The notes: generated by a model not told the origin, from the letters alone. DNA of 64,000 nucleotides from Kaistia hirudinis (GCF_014196455.1 NZ_JACIDS010000005.1:186001-250000), one strand, 5' to 3'. Positions 1 to 8,394 are shown, numbered from the stretch's first letter. A program made the numbers and translations.

Positions 1-453
1 GTCCGCCGGCAGCTTGTCGAGCGCGGCGCGCGTCGCATCGAGCTGGGGGGCGAGCGGGATGCCAAGCGCGGTCAGCAGCGCCGTCTGGTCGACGCCGAGC
101 GCCGAAACGCGCTGCTGCACCTCCGCCTTCACCGGCACGCCGTCGACCGTCGTCGAGAAGCCGAGGAAGTTCACGGGATCCTCGACCGGCACCGCCTCCA
201 TGAAGTCGACGCTGCCGGTGATATCGGGCATCGGGAAGGCGACAAGCGACGTCACGTCCTTGTCCGAGACATTCTCGAATTCGTATCGCACGCGCACTTC
301 GTTCATCGAGAGGAACAGGTCCTCCGACTTCATGCGCACGGCATCGGTGGTGATGTAGACGAGCCCACCGGCGCCGAGCTCGGCCGTGGAATCATTGGCA
401 AAGGCCGGCCCGGCGAGAAGGCCTGCGAGAAGAACGAGCGGAACGGCGCGCAT
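1..453 (-). CDS. DUF4424-like periplasmic protein, C-terminus beyond window edge
   Basis: The frame is open from an ATG at 453 to the left edge, giving 151 residues of the N-terminal part. Residues 1-19 (MRAVPLVLLAGLLAGPAFA) are a clear Sec signal peptide, so the protein should be exported. The mature part begins NDSTAELGAGGL and continues with VRYEFENVSDKDVTSLVAFPMPDI, a pattern I associate with the DUF4424 family of exported alphaproteobacterial proteins. No catalytic residues are evident and the function is unknown. It is transcribed away from the rest of the window. The family call is from memory of the motif and not from a search. Confidence 0.7.
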   Translation of the reverse strand, partial: MRAVPLVLLAGLLAGPAFANDSTAELGAGGLVYITTDAVRMKSEDLFLSMNEVRVRYEFENVSDKDVTSLVAFPMPDITGSVDFMEAVPVEDPVNFLGFSTTVDGVPVKAEVQQRVSALGVDQTALLTALGIPLAPQLDATRAALDKLPAD

Positions 454-571
454 GGCGAACCTCGATCGAGGATGGATCCACCCGATCTATAGCGCAGACG
501 GCAACGGCGCTGTGAAGGGCGGCACGTCAGGCTTTTTCCGTCGCGCGTCGGCGATAGCCCCACCCTCTGGC

Positions 572-675
572 GTCACCCCGGCGAAAGCCGGGGTCCATTC
601 AGCCTGAGGCGAAGACGAACTGTTATCGGCGATCCAGGCCGCGGCTGCATGGATGCCGGCTTCCGCCGGCATGAC
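572..675. repeat. Composite palindromic repeat element, copy 1
   Basis: Two hairpin arms flank about 58 bases. The left arm is ACCCCGGC (575-582), a GAAA loop, then GCCGGGGT (587-594). The right arm is ATGCCGGC (653-660), TTCC, then GCCGGCAT (665-672), which reads as a GGAA loop on the other strand. The outer edges are GTCA and TGAC. Just inside the left arm is CAGCCTGAGGC, and just inside the right arm is GCGGCTG. The same layout recurs at 19329-19431 in the opposite orientation. It lies between the DUF4424 gene and thyA. The 454-730 gap holds nothing else that I can recognise. Confidence 0.8.
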
Positions 676-730
676 GCCGTCACGCGGGCAGTCCGTCTCA
701 CAGGCGGGCCGCCGGGAGGTCGACCCGTCC

Positions 731-1525
731 CTACACCGCCACCGGCGCCCGGATGGCCGCATGCGGTTCGTAGCCGATCAGCTCGAAATCCTCGTAGCGG
801 AAATCCTCGATCCGCGTGACGAAGGGGTTGAGCTTCATGATCGGCAGGGCGCGGGGCTCGCGGGCGAGTTGCAGGCGGGTCTGCTCGAGATGGTTCGAAT
901 AGAGATGCGCGTCGCCGAGCGTGTGCACGAAATCGCCCGCCTCGAGCCCGGTCACCTGCGCCACCATCATCGTCAGCAGCGCATAGGAAGCGATGTTGAA
1001 CGGCACGCCGAGGAAGATGTCGGCCGAGCGCTGGTAGAGCTGGCAGGACAGCCGTCCGTCCGCGACATAGAACTGGAACATCATGTGGCAGGGCGGAAGC
1101 GCCATCGCCTCGACCTCGGCCGGGTTCCAGGCCGAGACGATCAGGCGGCGCGAATCCGGCCGCTTGCGGATCATCTCGATCACCTGACCGAGCTGATCGA
1201 TCGAGCGCCCGTCGCCCGCGGGCCAGGAGCGCCACTGCGCGCCATAGACCGGCCCCAGATCGCCGTTCTCGTCGGCCCACTCATCCCAGATCGTGACGCC
1301 GTGGTCGTGCAGATATTTGATGTTGGTGTCGCCGCGGATGAACCACAGCAACTCGTGGATGATCGATTTCAGATGCACCTTCTTCGTCGTCACGAGGGGA
1401 AAGCCCTCGGCGAGATCGAAGCGCATCTGGTGGCCGAAGATCGAGCGCGTGCCGGTACCGGTGCGGTCGGTCTTGACCGCGCCCTTGTCGAGCACGAGGC
1501 GCATCAGGTCGAGATATTGGCGCAT
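731..1525 (-). CDS. thyA: Thymidylate synthase
   Basis: This is a 264-residue protein, the same length as the E. coli enzyme. It methylates dUMP to dTMP in the cytosol, using 5,10-methylenetetrahydrofolate as both carbon donor and reductant. The catalytic cysteine sits in [12 protein letters not shown] at about residue 146. It is followed by the nucleotide-binding stretch [20 protein letters not shown] and the C-terminal APVAV tail that closes over the active site. The N-terminal arginine loop is [13 protein letters not shown]. No dihydrofolate reductase gene follows inside the window, although thyA-folA pairing is common. The start at 1525 gives the family N-terminus MRQYLDLM. Confidence 0.97.
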   Translation of the reverse strand: MRQYLDLMRLVLDKGAVKTDRTGTGTRSIFGHQMRFDLAEGFPLVTTKKVHLKSIIHELLWFIRGDTNIKYLHDHGVTIWDEWADENGDLGPVYGAQWRSWPAGDGRSIDQLGQVIEMIRKRPDSRRLIVSAWNPAEVEAMALPPCHMMFQFYVADGRLSCQLYQRSADIFLGVPFNIASYALLTMMVAQVTGLEAGDFVHTLGDAHLYSNHLEQTRLQLAREPRALPIMKLNPFVTRIEDFRYEDFELIGYEPHAAIRAPVAV

Positions 1526-1592
1526 GGCGATCGGGCCCGCTGGCGGATTCGGTACCGCATCATAATACGCGACGCGGCGGCGCGCGCCCTCG

Positions 1593-1627
1593 ATGTCATG
1601 CCGTCCCCAGATCCGGGGACGGCATCT
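1593..1627. repeat. Long hairpin between the MFS gene and thyA
   Basis: ATGCCGTCCCC (1598-1608) and GGGGACGGCAT (1615-1625) form a perfect 11-bp inverted repeat with a 6-base loop, preceded by GTC. It lies just past the stop of the MFS gene, but no T run follows on either strand, so it is not a standard intrinsic terminator. The GTCATGCCG edge resembles the arms of the composite repeats at 572 and 19329. It is probably a solitary REP-like arm. Confidence 0.6.
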
Positions 1628-1639
1628 TGGGTGTGGCCC

Positions 1640-2854
1640 CTACTCGGCGGCCGCCGTCTTGCTGGCGCCGCGGGGCGCACGACCGCCGAGCGTCAGCTGC
1701 GTCAGGATCAGCGCGACGAGCGCGGAGCCCGCGATTCCCGTCACCATCGGCAGCGCGGTGCCGTCGAGGAACAGGCCGACCACGGCCATGACCAGGGCGC
1801 CGGCGGCGAATTGCAGCGTGCCCATCAAGGCCGACGCGGTACCGGCGATCGGACCATGCGCATCGAGGGCGAGCACGGCCGAGCTCGGGATGACGAGGCC
1901 GAGGAAGCCGAAGCCGATGAACAGCAGCACCATCAGCACCGGCAGGCTGTTGAAGCCGAGCAGGAACAGCGCGAACAACAGCGCCATGGTCAGCGTATAA
2001 CCGAGCACCGCGTAGCGCATCATCGGCACCATGCCGATGCGCGAGCCGATCGGACCGGCGAATTGCGAGACGCCGATGAAGGAGACCGCGTTCACCGAGA
2101 AGGCGAAGCTGTACTGCGTCGGCGTCAGGCCATAGTGCTCGATCATCACGAAGGAGGAATTGGCGAGGAAGGCGAAGAAGCTCGCAATGCCGAACGCGCC
2201 GATGAAGACGAGGCCGAGGAAATGCCGGTCGCGCAGCAGGAAGCCATAGCCGCGGATCGCGCCGCCAATGCTGCTTTCGCGCCGCTCCGCGACCGGCCGC
2301 GTCTCGGGGAGCGCCAGGGCAAGCAGGATCACGCCGAGAACCGCGGCGACCAGAACGACCCAGAACACGGCGCGCCAGCCGGCGATCGCGATCACCGCGC
2401 TGCCGGAAAGCGGCGCGAGGATCGGCGAGACCGAGAAGACGAGCATCAGCAGCGACATCAGCCGCGCCGCCTCGGGGCCGGTGTGCAGGTCGCGCACGAC
2501 GGCCCGCGGTACCACCATGCCGGCGCAGGCGCCGAGCCCCTGCACGAAGCGGAAGGCGATCAGAATCTCGATCGAGGGCGAGAGCGCGCAGCCGATGGAG
2601 CCGACCATGAACAGGCCGAGCCCGAAATAGAGCGGTGCCTTGCGCCCGACCATGTCGGAGACGGGGCCATAGACGAGCTGGCCGAAGCCGAGCGACAGGA
2701 AGAAGGCCATCAGGCTCATCTGGACCTGGCTGGTATCGGCCTTCAGATCCGCGCCGATCGAGGGCAGAGCCGGCAGATACATGTCGATGGCGAAGGGGCC
2801 GATCGCGCTCAGCAGGCCGAGCACGACGGCAAAGCGCACGACGGAACGGTTCAT
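1640..2854 (-). CDS. MFS multidrug efflux transporter, Bcr/CflA type
   Basis: This 404-residue inner-membrane protein has about twelve hydrophobic segments. The MFS motif A appears as GPVSDMVGRK between helices 2 and 3. The opening SAIGPFAIDMYLPALPSIGADL, with acidic and proline residues in helix 1, is typical of the Bcr/CflA drug:H+ antiporters (sulfonamide, bicyclomycin and chloramphenicol exporters). The actual substrate cannot be inferred. I chose ATG 2854, which has GAGGAT seven bases upstream. The longer frame from 3001 would read through the operator and add a hydrophilic, Cys-rich stretch with no family match. It is divergent from the tetR gene at 3058 and probably repressed by it. 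Confidence 0.88.
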   Translation of the reverse strand: MNRSVVRFAVVLGLLSAIGPFAIDMYLPALPSIGADLKADTSQVQMSLMAFFLSLGFGQLVYGPVSDMVGRKAPLYFGLGLFMVGSIGCALSPSIEILIAFRFVQGLGACAGMVVPRAVVRDLHTGPEAARLMSLLMLVFSVSPILAPLSGSAVIAIAGWRAVFWVVLVAAVLGVILLALALPETRPVAERRESSIGGAIRGYGFLLRDRHFLGLVFIGAFGIASFFAFLANSSFVMIEHYGLTPTQYSFAFSVNAVSFIGVSQFAGPIGSRIGMVPMMRYAVLGYTLTMALLFALFLLGFNSLPVLMVLLFIGFGFLGLVIPSSAVLALDAHGPIAGTASALMGTLQFAAGALVMAVVGLFLDGTALPMVTGIAGSALVALILTQLTLGGRAPRGASKTAAAE

Positions 2855-2963
2855 GCGAAGATCCTCAGAAGCAAAAACCGCCGCGCGCGGATGCGGGCGA
2901 CGGAGGGGTGGGTCCGGGCCGGTGCAGCAACACGCTGCGACGCACGACCCGCGTTTGATTGTC

Positions 2964-2995
2964 TTGTCCAGATTTTTGGACACACTTGTCCAAAA
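2964..2995. promoter_or_regulatory. TetR operator in the MFS/tetR divergent promoter
   Basis: TTTTGGACA (2974-2982) and TGTCCAAAA (2987-2995) form a perfect 9-bp inverted repeat with a 4-base spacer. A third half site, TTGTCCA, lies at 2964-2970. The cluster sits midway between the two divergent start codons (2854 and 3058), as expected for an autoregulated TetR repressor controlling an efflux pump. Binding by this particular TetR is inferred from position. Confidence 0.75.
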
Positions 2996-3057
2996 GGTCA
3001 AGCCCCTCTATCTTGCGAAGCGAAGGATCGGAGCCCCATGCAGATTCTGCGCAACAC

Positions 3058-3756
3058 ATGAAGATGCCCCGCAATGCGCGAGCCGCGCCGGGCTCCTCCT
3101 ATGGCCAGTGCGCCAAGCGCGATTCCATCACGGAGGCCGCGGAGGAGATGTTTGCGCGCGAGGGATTCGCGGCGACCAGCATCGACATGATCGCCAACCG
3201 GGCCGGCGTTTCGCGACAGACCATATACAACCACTATGGCGACAAGGCGAACCTGTTCGTCGCCGTGGTGCGCGACCTGACGGAGCGCTCGAACGCCGGC
3301 CTGTTCGAGACGATCGCGGGTTTTCCCGAGGCGCCGGCCGATCTCGAAGCCGCCCTCGCCGATTTCGCCTATTCCCTGATGCGCAACTGCATGTGCAATC
3401 GCGACGGCAAGGCGCTCCGCCGCCTGATCGAGGCCGAGGGCGAACGCTATCCCGAACTCTTCGCCGACTGGCGCACCCAGGGGCCGGGCAAGGCCTGGGA
3501 CCTGATCGGCGCCCGCTTCGCGGCGCTCGACCATGCCGGATGGCTGCGAATCGACGACCCCGCCCTCGCCGCGCGGCAGTTCATCGCGCTCGCCAATGCC
3601 GACATCCAGATGGTGACGCTGCTCGGCGGCCTCCCCACCGAGGCGGAGATGCGCAGGGCCGCCGAGAACGCGGTCCGCACCTTTCTGGCCGCATTCGGCC
3701 GCCGGAGCGCGGCGCACGAGCAGCCGCTCGCACGCAGCGCGCCCGTCGCGGCTTGA
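3058..3756 (+). CDS. TetR/AcrR-family transcriptional regulator
   Basis: The protein has 232 residues. After a basic N-terminus, the TetR DNA-binding domain spans about residues 20-65: DSITEAAEEMFAREGFAATSIDMIANRAGVSRQTIYNHYGDKANLF, with the recognition helix in GVSRQTIYNHYG. The C-terminal region (about 75-210) would bind the ligand and dimerise; its sequence resembles AefR-like C-terminal domains. The ATG at 3058 was chosen because upstream in-frame starts would place coding sequence over the palindromic operator at 2974-2995. It is divergent from the MFS exporter, so it is probably a drug-responsive local repressor. The inducer is unknown. Confidence 0.88.
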   Translation: MKMPRNARAAPGSSYGQCAKRDSITEAAEEMFAREGFAATSIDMIANRAGVSRQTIYNHYGDKANLFVAVVRDLTERSNAGLFETIAGFPEAPADLEAALADFAYSLMRNCMCNRDGKALRRLIEAEGERYPELFADWRTQGPGKAWDLIGARFAALDHAGWLRIDDPALAARQFIALANADIQMVTLLGGLPTEAEMRRAAENAVRTFLAAFGRRSAAHEQPLARSAPVAA

Positions 3757-3787
3757 GACCGAATGGGGACGGCGACAGCGCGCTCCC

Positions 3788-3816
3788 TTTTCACGCCCCT
3801 CGCGATCCCCTATATC
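3788..3816 (+). promoter_or_regulatory. ssrA promoter
   Basis: A TTTTCA -35-like hexamer (3788-3793) and TATATC -10 (3811-3816) are 17 bases apart. They end 5-6 bases before the predicted 5' end of the acceptor piece of the tmRNA gene. The spacing and position support a housekeeping sigma-70-type promoter. The -35 match is weak. Confidence 0.6.
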
Positions 3817-3821
3817 TCCTG

Positions 3822-4148
3822 TGCCGGCGCAAGCCGGCTATGGCGATAAACGGCCATCGTAATAAACCCATCGGACCCGGGGGCGGTACCCGGCGCCTCC
3901 ACCCGAGCCCATCGGCCGACAATTGCGGCGGATGGGCTCCGGCGGGGGCGAAATAGGATCGACGAGGGCGTAAAGGGTGGGCTTTTGCTCGGCATGGTAC
4001 CGCCGATATCGGACCAAACCTATAGTTGCGAATGACAACTATGCTCCGGTGGCTGTCGCCGCGTAAGCGGTGCCGGTACCGAAATTCAAGTCCTTGCGGG
4101 TAGCACTGTAAGGCGGGGTCCGGAGGCACCTGGCAACAGAAGCCTCCA
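3822..4148 (+). ncRNA. ssrA: tmRNA (SsrA), circularly permuted two-piece form
   Basis: tmRNA rescues stalled ribosomes and adds a degradation tag. The gene is permuted, as usual in alphaproteobacteria. The acceptor piece comes first (about 3822-3903) and ends in a T arm plus CGCCTCC (3894-3900) and ACC, with the last A of CCA not encoded. A linker that folds as GAGCCCATC/GATGGGCTC (3905-3913, 3931-3939) separates it from the coding piece, which starts GGGGGCG at 3944 and pairs with CGCCTCC through one G-U pair. The conserved GGATCGACG follows. The tag frame runs from 4028: GCG then codons for N-D-N-Y-A-P-V-A-V-A-A and TAA (4064-4066). The 3' end is near the GGAGGC/GCCTCC stem (4122-4147). Exact termini are inferred from structure. 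Confidence 0.93.
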
Positions 4149-4212
4149 CTTCTGCGCCCGGCCCATCCCGGCGACCTGATCGGGACAGCGGCCCGCCAAG
4201 ACGGATAGACGA

Positions 4213-4755
4213 ATGCCCGAGGACCTGATCCGCTACGATATTCTGGCCCAGGACGCGCTGCGCGGCGTGGTCCGAAAGGTCATCGCCGAAGTGGCGAAGA
4301 CCGGCCTTCCCGGCGATCACCATTTCTACATCACCTTCGAGACCCGGGCCCCCGGCGTGCGCATTTCGAGCCGCATGCTGGCAAAGTATCCGGAGGAGAT
4401 GACGATCGTTCTCCAGCACCAGTATTGGGACCTTTCGGTCAGCGAGCACGCCTTCGAGGTCGGGCTCTCCTTCGGCGGCGTGCCGGAGCGGCTGCTGGTT
4501 CCCTTCGCGGCGATCAAGAGTTTCCTCGACCCCTCGGTCCAGTTCGGCCTCCAGTTCGAGACGGCGCAGCAGGCGAATGCCGAGGCCGACGAGGCCGACC
4601 GCGAGATCGAGGAACTCGAGGATTCCCCGCTCGTGCTCGACGCCGAGCGCGAGAGCGTCGCCGAGACCCCTGCCCCCGAAGAGCCGGCGGTCTCCGAGGA
4701 GCGCCCCGGCGAGGCGCAGATCGTTCGCCTCGACGCCTTCCGCAAGAAGAACTGA
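4213..4755 (+). CDS. sspB: SspB-like ClpXP adaptor for ssrA-tagged proteins
   Basis: This 180-residue protein starts MPEDLIRYDILAQDALRGVVRKVIAEV, and the folded tag-binding domain covers about residues 1-125 (FYITFETRAPGVRISSRML, LQHQYWDLSV, FEVGLSFGGVPERLLVPF). A long acidic, flexible linker (about 126-165) follows. The C-terminal IVRLDAFRKKN looks like the ClpX-docking tail. SspB tethers ssrA-tagged substrates to ClpX and speeds their degradation. It lies 65 bases after the tmRNA gene, so the tag and its adaptor are genetically linked. The domain layout matches the alphaproteobacterial SspB-alpha type. Confidence 0.93.
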   Translation: MPEDLIRYDILAQDALRGVVRKVIAEVAKTGLPGDHHFYITFETRAPGVRISSRMLAKYPEEMTIVLQHQYWDLSVSEHAFEVGLSFGGVPERLLVPFAAIKSFLDPSVQFGLQFETAQQANAEADEADREIEELEDSPLVLDAERESVAETPAPEEPAVSEERPGEAQIVRLDAFRKKN

Positions 4756-4770
4756 GCCGGCCGGAACGGC

Positions 4771-4788
4771 TTGTCACACGCCTGTCAC
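4771..4788 (+). promoter_or_regulatory. Putative Pho box (PhoB binding site)
   Basis: Two direct 7-mers, TTGTCAC (4771-4777) and CTGTCAC (4782-4788), are separated by 4 bases. This is the layout of a PhoB box (CTGTCAT-N4-CTGTCAT). A CATAGC -10-like hexamer lies 13 bases downstream at 4802-4807. The site precedes a Na/Pi cotransporter gene, which fits phosphate-starvation control. Binding is inferred. Confidence 0.55.
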
Positions 4789-4846
4789 GAGCGGCGCGAT
4801 CCATAGCGGAATCGCCTGAGCGGATTCGTACGCGGATCGGTCCGGC

Positions 4847-6541
4847 GTGCGGCGCCCTGCGCCGCCCCGTCAACCGCCTCCGGTTCAGGCTCCGCTCGTG
4901 CTCAGTCTCGCTGAAAGCCTGGCCGGCCTCGGCCTCCTCTTCATCGGCCTCCGCCTGATGTCGTCGCAATTGCAGCAGGCGATGGGCCGGCGGATCCGTC
5001 ACCTGCTGCGCGCGGCGACGCGGACTACGGTCGCCGGGCTGGCGGCGGGCACGCTCGCCGGCGCGATCACGCAGTCGAGCAATGCGGTCGCGGTCATCAC
5101 CGGCAATCTCGTCCGCGCCCGCCTGCTCTCGACCCGCGAGGCCATCCCGATCGTCGCCGGCGGCAATGTCGGCACCTCCGTCCTGGTCCTGCTCGCGGCG
5201 GTCAATTTCCACCTCGCCGTGCTGTTTCTGGTTGGCCTGGTCGGAATCGGCTTCCAGCTCGGCCTGGACCGGCGGGCCGCCTCGCGCAGCTGGATGAGCA
5301 TCCTGCTCGGGCTGACGCTGCTCTTCCTCGGCATCGATTTCATCAAGGCCGCGCCGCGCGCGCTGGACGGCGCGGCGATCGCCGCCCTGATCTCATCGCT
5401 GCCGCCGATCGGCCTGCTGGCGCTCGGCCTGGTCGCGGCGATGCTGACGCAATCCTCCTCGACCGCGACCATCATCGTCCTCGCGGCGCTGAAGGCCGGC
5501 TTCATCGGCCTCGACGGCTGCTTCTTCGCCGTCGTCGGCGCCAATCTCGGCTCGGGCCTCGCAACGCTCATCGCGTCCGGCGGCCTGCGCGGCGTCGGGC
5601 GCCAGCTCTGCGTCGTCCATATCATGGTGAAGGGGCTCGGCTCAGGCCTGCTGCTCGCCGCCTTCCTCGCCGCGCCGATGGCCGGGCTCGATCCGGTCGC
5701 CCTCTTCGCGCGGCTCGGCGGCGGCGATGCCGCGGCGGCCGTGTCGATGCTGTTCCTGGTCCTGCAACTTGTCGGCGCGGTGCCTGTCTCGCTGTTCCGC
5801 ACGCAGGTCGCGGCGCTCGCGCATCGCTTCAGCCCGCCGACGCTCGAGGACGACGTGTCGCGGCCGCGCTTCGTCGACCCCGACGCGGCCGCCGATCCAT
5901 CCGGCGCGCTGGAACTCGCCGCCTCCGAAATCGGCGCGCTGGTCGCCCGCCTGCCGGATCTCCTGCCCGATCTCGACCGGGAGGGCCATGGCGATGGCGG
6001 CAGGCTGCTCGTGCTGGCGCGCGGCGGCCGGGCCGTCGCCGAGACGACGGACGCCTTCATCGTCGAGCTCATCGCCGGCGGCCTTTCGAGCCGCGATCTC
6101 GACGCCGCGCTGGCCCGGCAATCGCATCTCGAAATGGTGCGCGCCCTCCAGGAGACTTTGGCCGAGTTCTCGGCGCTTATCCTCTCCTTCCGGCCGCGCC
6201 CCGCGCTCGCCTTCAACCTGTCGGAATCGCTCCGCCTCATCGTCATGCAGCTCGCCGAGGCCGGCGCCGACGGAGCGGAATACGAGCTGCTGATCGCGCT
6301 GACCGGCGATCGCAGCGAATATCTCGACCGCATGCGCCGCTCGCTCGCCGCTTCCGCCTTCGGCACCGAGGTCGATGCGCAGCGCCTGCTGCTCGCCACC
6401 AGCCAGTTCGAGCGCGCCGTCTGGCTGGTCCGCCGCCTCGCCATCGCGCTCCGCCCCGTGGGCGGCGATGCGGCGGGCCGCGCGTTGGCGGCAGAGCGGA
6501 CCGAGGCCGCGCCGCTCGAAACGCTGCGCGAGCCCGCGTGA
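4847..6541 (+). CDS. Na+/phosphate cotransporter family protein with PhoU-like tail
   Basis: This 564-residue inner-membrane protein carries two copies of the Na/Pi cotransporter repeat. The hallmark motifs are TQSSNAVAVITGNLV (about 77-91) and TQSSSTATIIVLAALKAGFI (about 202-221), each followed by glycine-rich GGNVGTSV or GANLGSG loops. The C-terminal third (about 340-540) is soluble and helical, as in PhoU-domain members of the family. It probably imports phosphate with sodium. The start is uncertain: GTG 4847 gives a proline-rich N-terminus, whereas GTG 4898 would begin directly at LSLAESLAGLGLLF. The Pho-box-like site at 4771-4788 supports induction by phosphate limitation. Confidence 0.85.
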   Translation: MRRPAPPRQPPPVQAPLVLSLAESLAGLGLLFIGLRLMSSQLQQAMGRRIRHLLRAATRTTVAGLAAGTLAGAITQSSNAVAVITGNLVRARLLSTREAIPIVAGGNVGTSVLVLLAAVNFHLAVLFLVGLVGIGFQLGLDRRAASRSWMSILLGLTLLFLGIDFIKAAPRALDGAAIAALISSLPPIGLLALGLVAAMLTQSSSTATIIVLAALKAGFIGLDGCFFAVVGANLGSGLATLIASGGLRGVGRQLCVVHIMVKGLGSGLLLAAFLAAPMAGLDPVALFARLGGGDAAAAVSMLFLVLQLVGAVPVSLFRTQVAALAHRFSPPTLEDDVSRPRFVDPDAAADPSGALELAASEIGALVARLPDLLPDLDREGHGDGGRLLVLARGGRAVAETTDAFIVELIAGGLSSRDLDAALARQSHLEMVRALQETLAEFSALILSFRPRPALAFNLSESLRLIVMQLAEAGADGAEYELLIALTGDRSEYLDRMRRSLAASAFGTEVDAQRLLLATSQFERAVWLVRRLAIALRPVGGDAAGRALAAERTEAAPLETLREPA

Positions 6542-6680
6542 AGCACGGCCGGAATGCGCGAATTAATTCGGCTTCCTGCGAACTTGGCATGGGCGGAAGC
6601 CGCGTGGTAGAGACGCCCTACCGGCTGTGGCCGCAGGGCCAGAGCCAACTCCCGATCCTCATCGAAAGCTGACGAGCGCC

Positions 6681-8069
6681 ATGACGACCCGCATCGAAAC
6701 CGATACGTTCGGCCCGATCGAAGTTTCCTCGGACCGCTATTGGGGCGCTCAGGCGCAGCGCTCGCTGGGCAATTTCAAGATCGGCATCGAGAAGCAGCCG
6801 AAGGCGATCGTCCGCGCGCTCGGCGTGGTCAAGCGCGCCGCCGCCGAAGCCAATATGGAGCTCGGCCGCCTCGACCCTGCCATCGGCCAGACGATCGTCG
6901 CCGCCGCGCAGGAAGTCATCGACGGCAAGCTCGACGACCATTTCCCCCTCGCCGTCTGGCAGACCGGCTCGGGCACCCAGTCGAACATGAACGCCAATGA
7001 GGTGATCTCGAACCGCGCGATCGAGATGCTCGGCGGCGTGCTCGGCTCCAAGAAGCCGGTGCATCCGAACGACCACGTCAATATGAGCCAGTCGTCGAAC
7101 GATACCTACCCGACCGCGATGCATGTCGCCGGCGCGGAGGAGATCGTCGGCCTGCTCATCCCCGCGCTGAAGCATCTCCATGCAGCGCTCGACACCAAGG
7201 CCAAGGAATGGTCCGGCATCGTCAAGATCGGCCGCACCCACACCCAGGACGCGACGCCGCTGACGCTCGGCCAGGAATTCTCCGGCTATGCCAAGCAGGT
7301 CGAAAACGGCATCGCCCGCATCGAGATGACGCTGCCGGCGCTGATGGAACTGGCGCAGGGCGGCACCGCCGTCGGCACGGGCCTCAACGCGCCGATCGGC
7401 TTCGCCGAGAAAGTCGCCGCCAAGATCGCCGACATTACCGGCCTGCCCTTCACGAGCGCGCCGAACAAGTTCGAGGCGCTCGCCGCCCATGACGCGATGG
7501 TGTTCAGCCATGGCGCGATCAACACGGTCGCCGCCTCGCTGTTCAAGATCGCCAACGATATCCGCCTGCTCGGCTCGGGCCCGCGCGCCGGCCTCGGCGA
7601 ACTGTCGCTGCCCGAGAACGAGCCGGGCTCGTCGATCATGCCGGGCAAGGTCAACCCGACCCAGTGCGAGGCGCTGACGCAGGTCTGCGTGCAGGTGTTC
7701 GGCAACAATGCCGCGCTCACTTTCGCCGATAGCCAGGGCCATTTCGAGCTCAACGTCTATAATCCGGTGATGGCCTATAATTTCCTGCAGTCGGTGCGCC
7801 TCATCGCCGACGCGGCCATCTCCTTCACCGACAATTGCGTGGTCGGCATCGAGCCGCGCCTCGACAATATCCGTCACGGCGTCGAGCGCTCGCTGATGCT
7901 CGTCACCGCACTGGCGCCCAAGATCGGCTACGACAACGCCGCCAAGATCGCCAAGACCGCGCACAAGAACGGCACGACGCTGCGCCAGGAAGCCGTCGGC
8001 GGCGGCTATGTCACCGACGAGGAGTTCGACGCGATCGTCCGGCCTGAGGACATGATCGGCCCGAAGTGA
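6681..8069 (+). CDS. fumC: Class II fumarate hydratase
   Basis: This 462-residue enzyme hydrates fumarate to L-malate in the TCA cycle, as a cytosolic homotetramer without an iron-sulfur cluster. The superfamily signature [10 protein letters not shown] is at residues 316-325, on the mobile catalytic loop. The A-site residues are in [11 protein letters not shown] (about 94-104), SQSSNDTYP (136-144) and [10 protein letters not shown], with H187. ATG 6681 is chosen over an upstream in-frame start because [15 protein letters not shown] is the family N-terminus. It lies 139 bases after the transporter gene and is read independently of the downstream ccdAB pair. Confidence 0.97.
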   Translation: MTTRIETDTFGPIEVSSDRYWGAQAQRSLGNFKIGIEKQPKAIVRALGVVKRAAAEANMELGRLDPAIGQTIVAAAQEVIDGKLDDHFPLAVWQTGSGTQSNMNANEVISNRAIEMLGGVLGSKKPVHPNDHVNMSQSSNDTYPTAMHVAGAEEIVGLLIPALKHLHAALDTKAKEWSGIVKIGRTHTQDATPLTLGQEFSGYAKQVENGIARIEMTLPALMELAQGGTAVGTGLNAPIGFAEKVAAKIADITGLPFTSAPNKFEALAAHDAMVFSHGAINTVAASLFKIANDIRLLGSGPRAGLGELSLPENEPGSSIMPGKVNPTQCEALTQVCVQVFGNNAALTFADSQGHFELNVYNPVMAYNFLQSVRLIADAAISFTDNCVVGIEPRLDNIRHGVERSLMLVTALAPKIGYDNAAKIAKTAHKNGTTLRQEAVGGGYVTDEEFDAIVRPEDMIGPK

Positions 8070-8099
8070 GGGTTGAAACACCCGATCTGAACATCCATC

Positions 8100-8120
8100 A
8101 TGCGCAGGACTCCTACGCAT
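8100..8120. promoter_or_regulatory. Palindromic operator candidate for ccdAB
   Basis: ATGCGCAGGA (8100-8109) and TCCTACGCAT (8111-8120) form an inverted repeat centred on C8110 with one mismatched pair. It ends 10 bases before the chosen ccdA start, where CcdA-CcdB complexes would autorepress. The overlap with a possible ATG at 8119 is one reason to prefer the start at 8131. Confidence 0.55.
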
Positions 8121-8130
8121 GAGGCTGGCC

Positions 8131-8394
8131 ATGGCGAATGCAGCGGCGCGCGCCGAAAGGCGGAAGTCGGCACCAGGAAAGCGCGCCGTCAACGTTTCCG
8201 TGCGCGCTGACCTGGTCGATGAGGCGAAGGCCCTCGGCACCAATATGTCCGCAGTCCTCGAGCGTGCGCTCGAGGCCGAACATCGGCAGCGGCGCGCCGA
8301 ACGCTGGCGCGAGGCGAACCGCGAAGCCATCGACGAGGCCAATGCGGAACTCGAACGCAACGGCCTGTGGTCCGACGGCCTCAGGCTGTTCTGA
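8131..8394 (+). CDS. ccdA: CcdA-like type II antitoxin
   Basis: This 87-residue protein is very basic at the N-terminus (ARAERRKSAPGKRAVNVSVRADLVDEAKALGTNMSAVLERALEAE), which matches the ribbon-helix-helix DNA-binding domain of CcdA. The C-terminus RWREANREAIDEANAELERNGLWSDGLRLF is the toxin-wrapping tail; the NGLWSDGLR segment is characteristic. It neutralises CcdB and represses the operon. ATG 8131 was chosen because GAGG lies 6 bases upstream and the alternative ATG 8119 sits inside the operator palindrome. Its stop overlaps the toxin start in TGATG, which implies translational coupling. Confidence 0.9.
   Translation: MANAAARAERRKSAPGKRAVNVSVRADLVDEAKALGTNMSAVLERALEAEHRQRRAERWREANREAIDEANAELERNGLWSDGLRLF

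Noticed and set aside
1598-1625. Hairpin as terminator of the MFS gene
   Set aside because: There is no T run on either strand. It is better treated as a REP-like arm.
2855-3001. N-terminal extension of the MFS protein
   Set aside because: It would encode a Cys-rich hydrophilic stretch across the TetR operator, and the start at 2854 has a good ribosome site.
653-3061. Very long open frame on the plus strand opposite thyA and the MFS gene
   Set aside because: It is antisense to two certain genes. Its product is Arg/Glu/His-rich low-complexity sequence, as expected from a mirrored high-GC frame. The same applies to 12138-14465, 24436-26658, 36220-37926, 47619-49865 and 49718-51751 on the plus strand.
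4039-4449. Minus-strand open frame over ssrA and sspB
   Set aside because: It spans the tag region of the tmRNA gene and is antisense to sspB.
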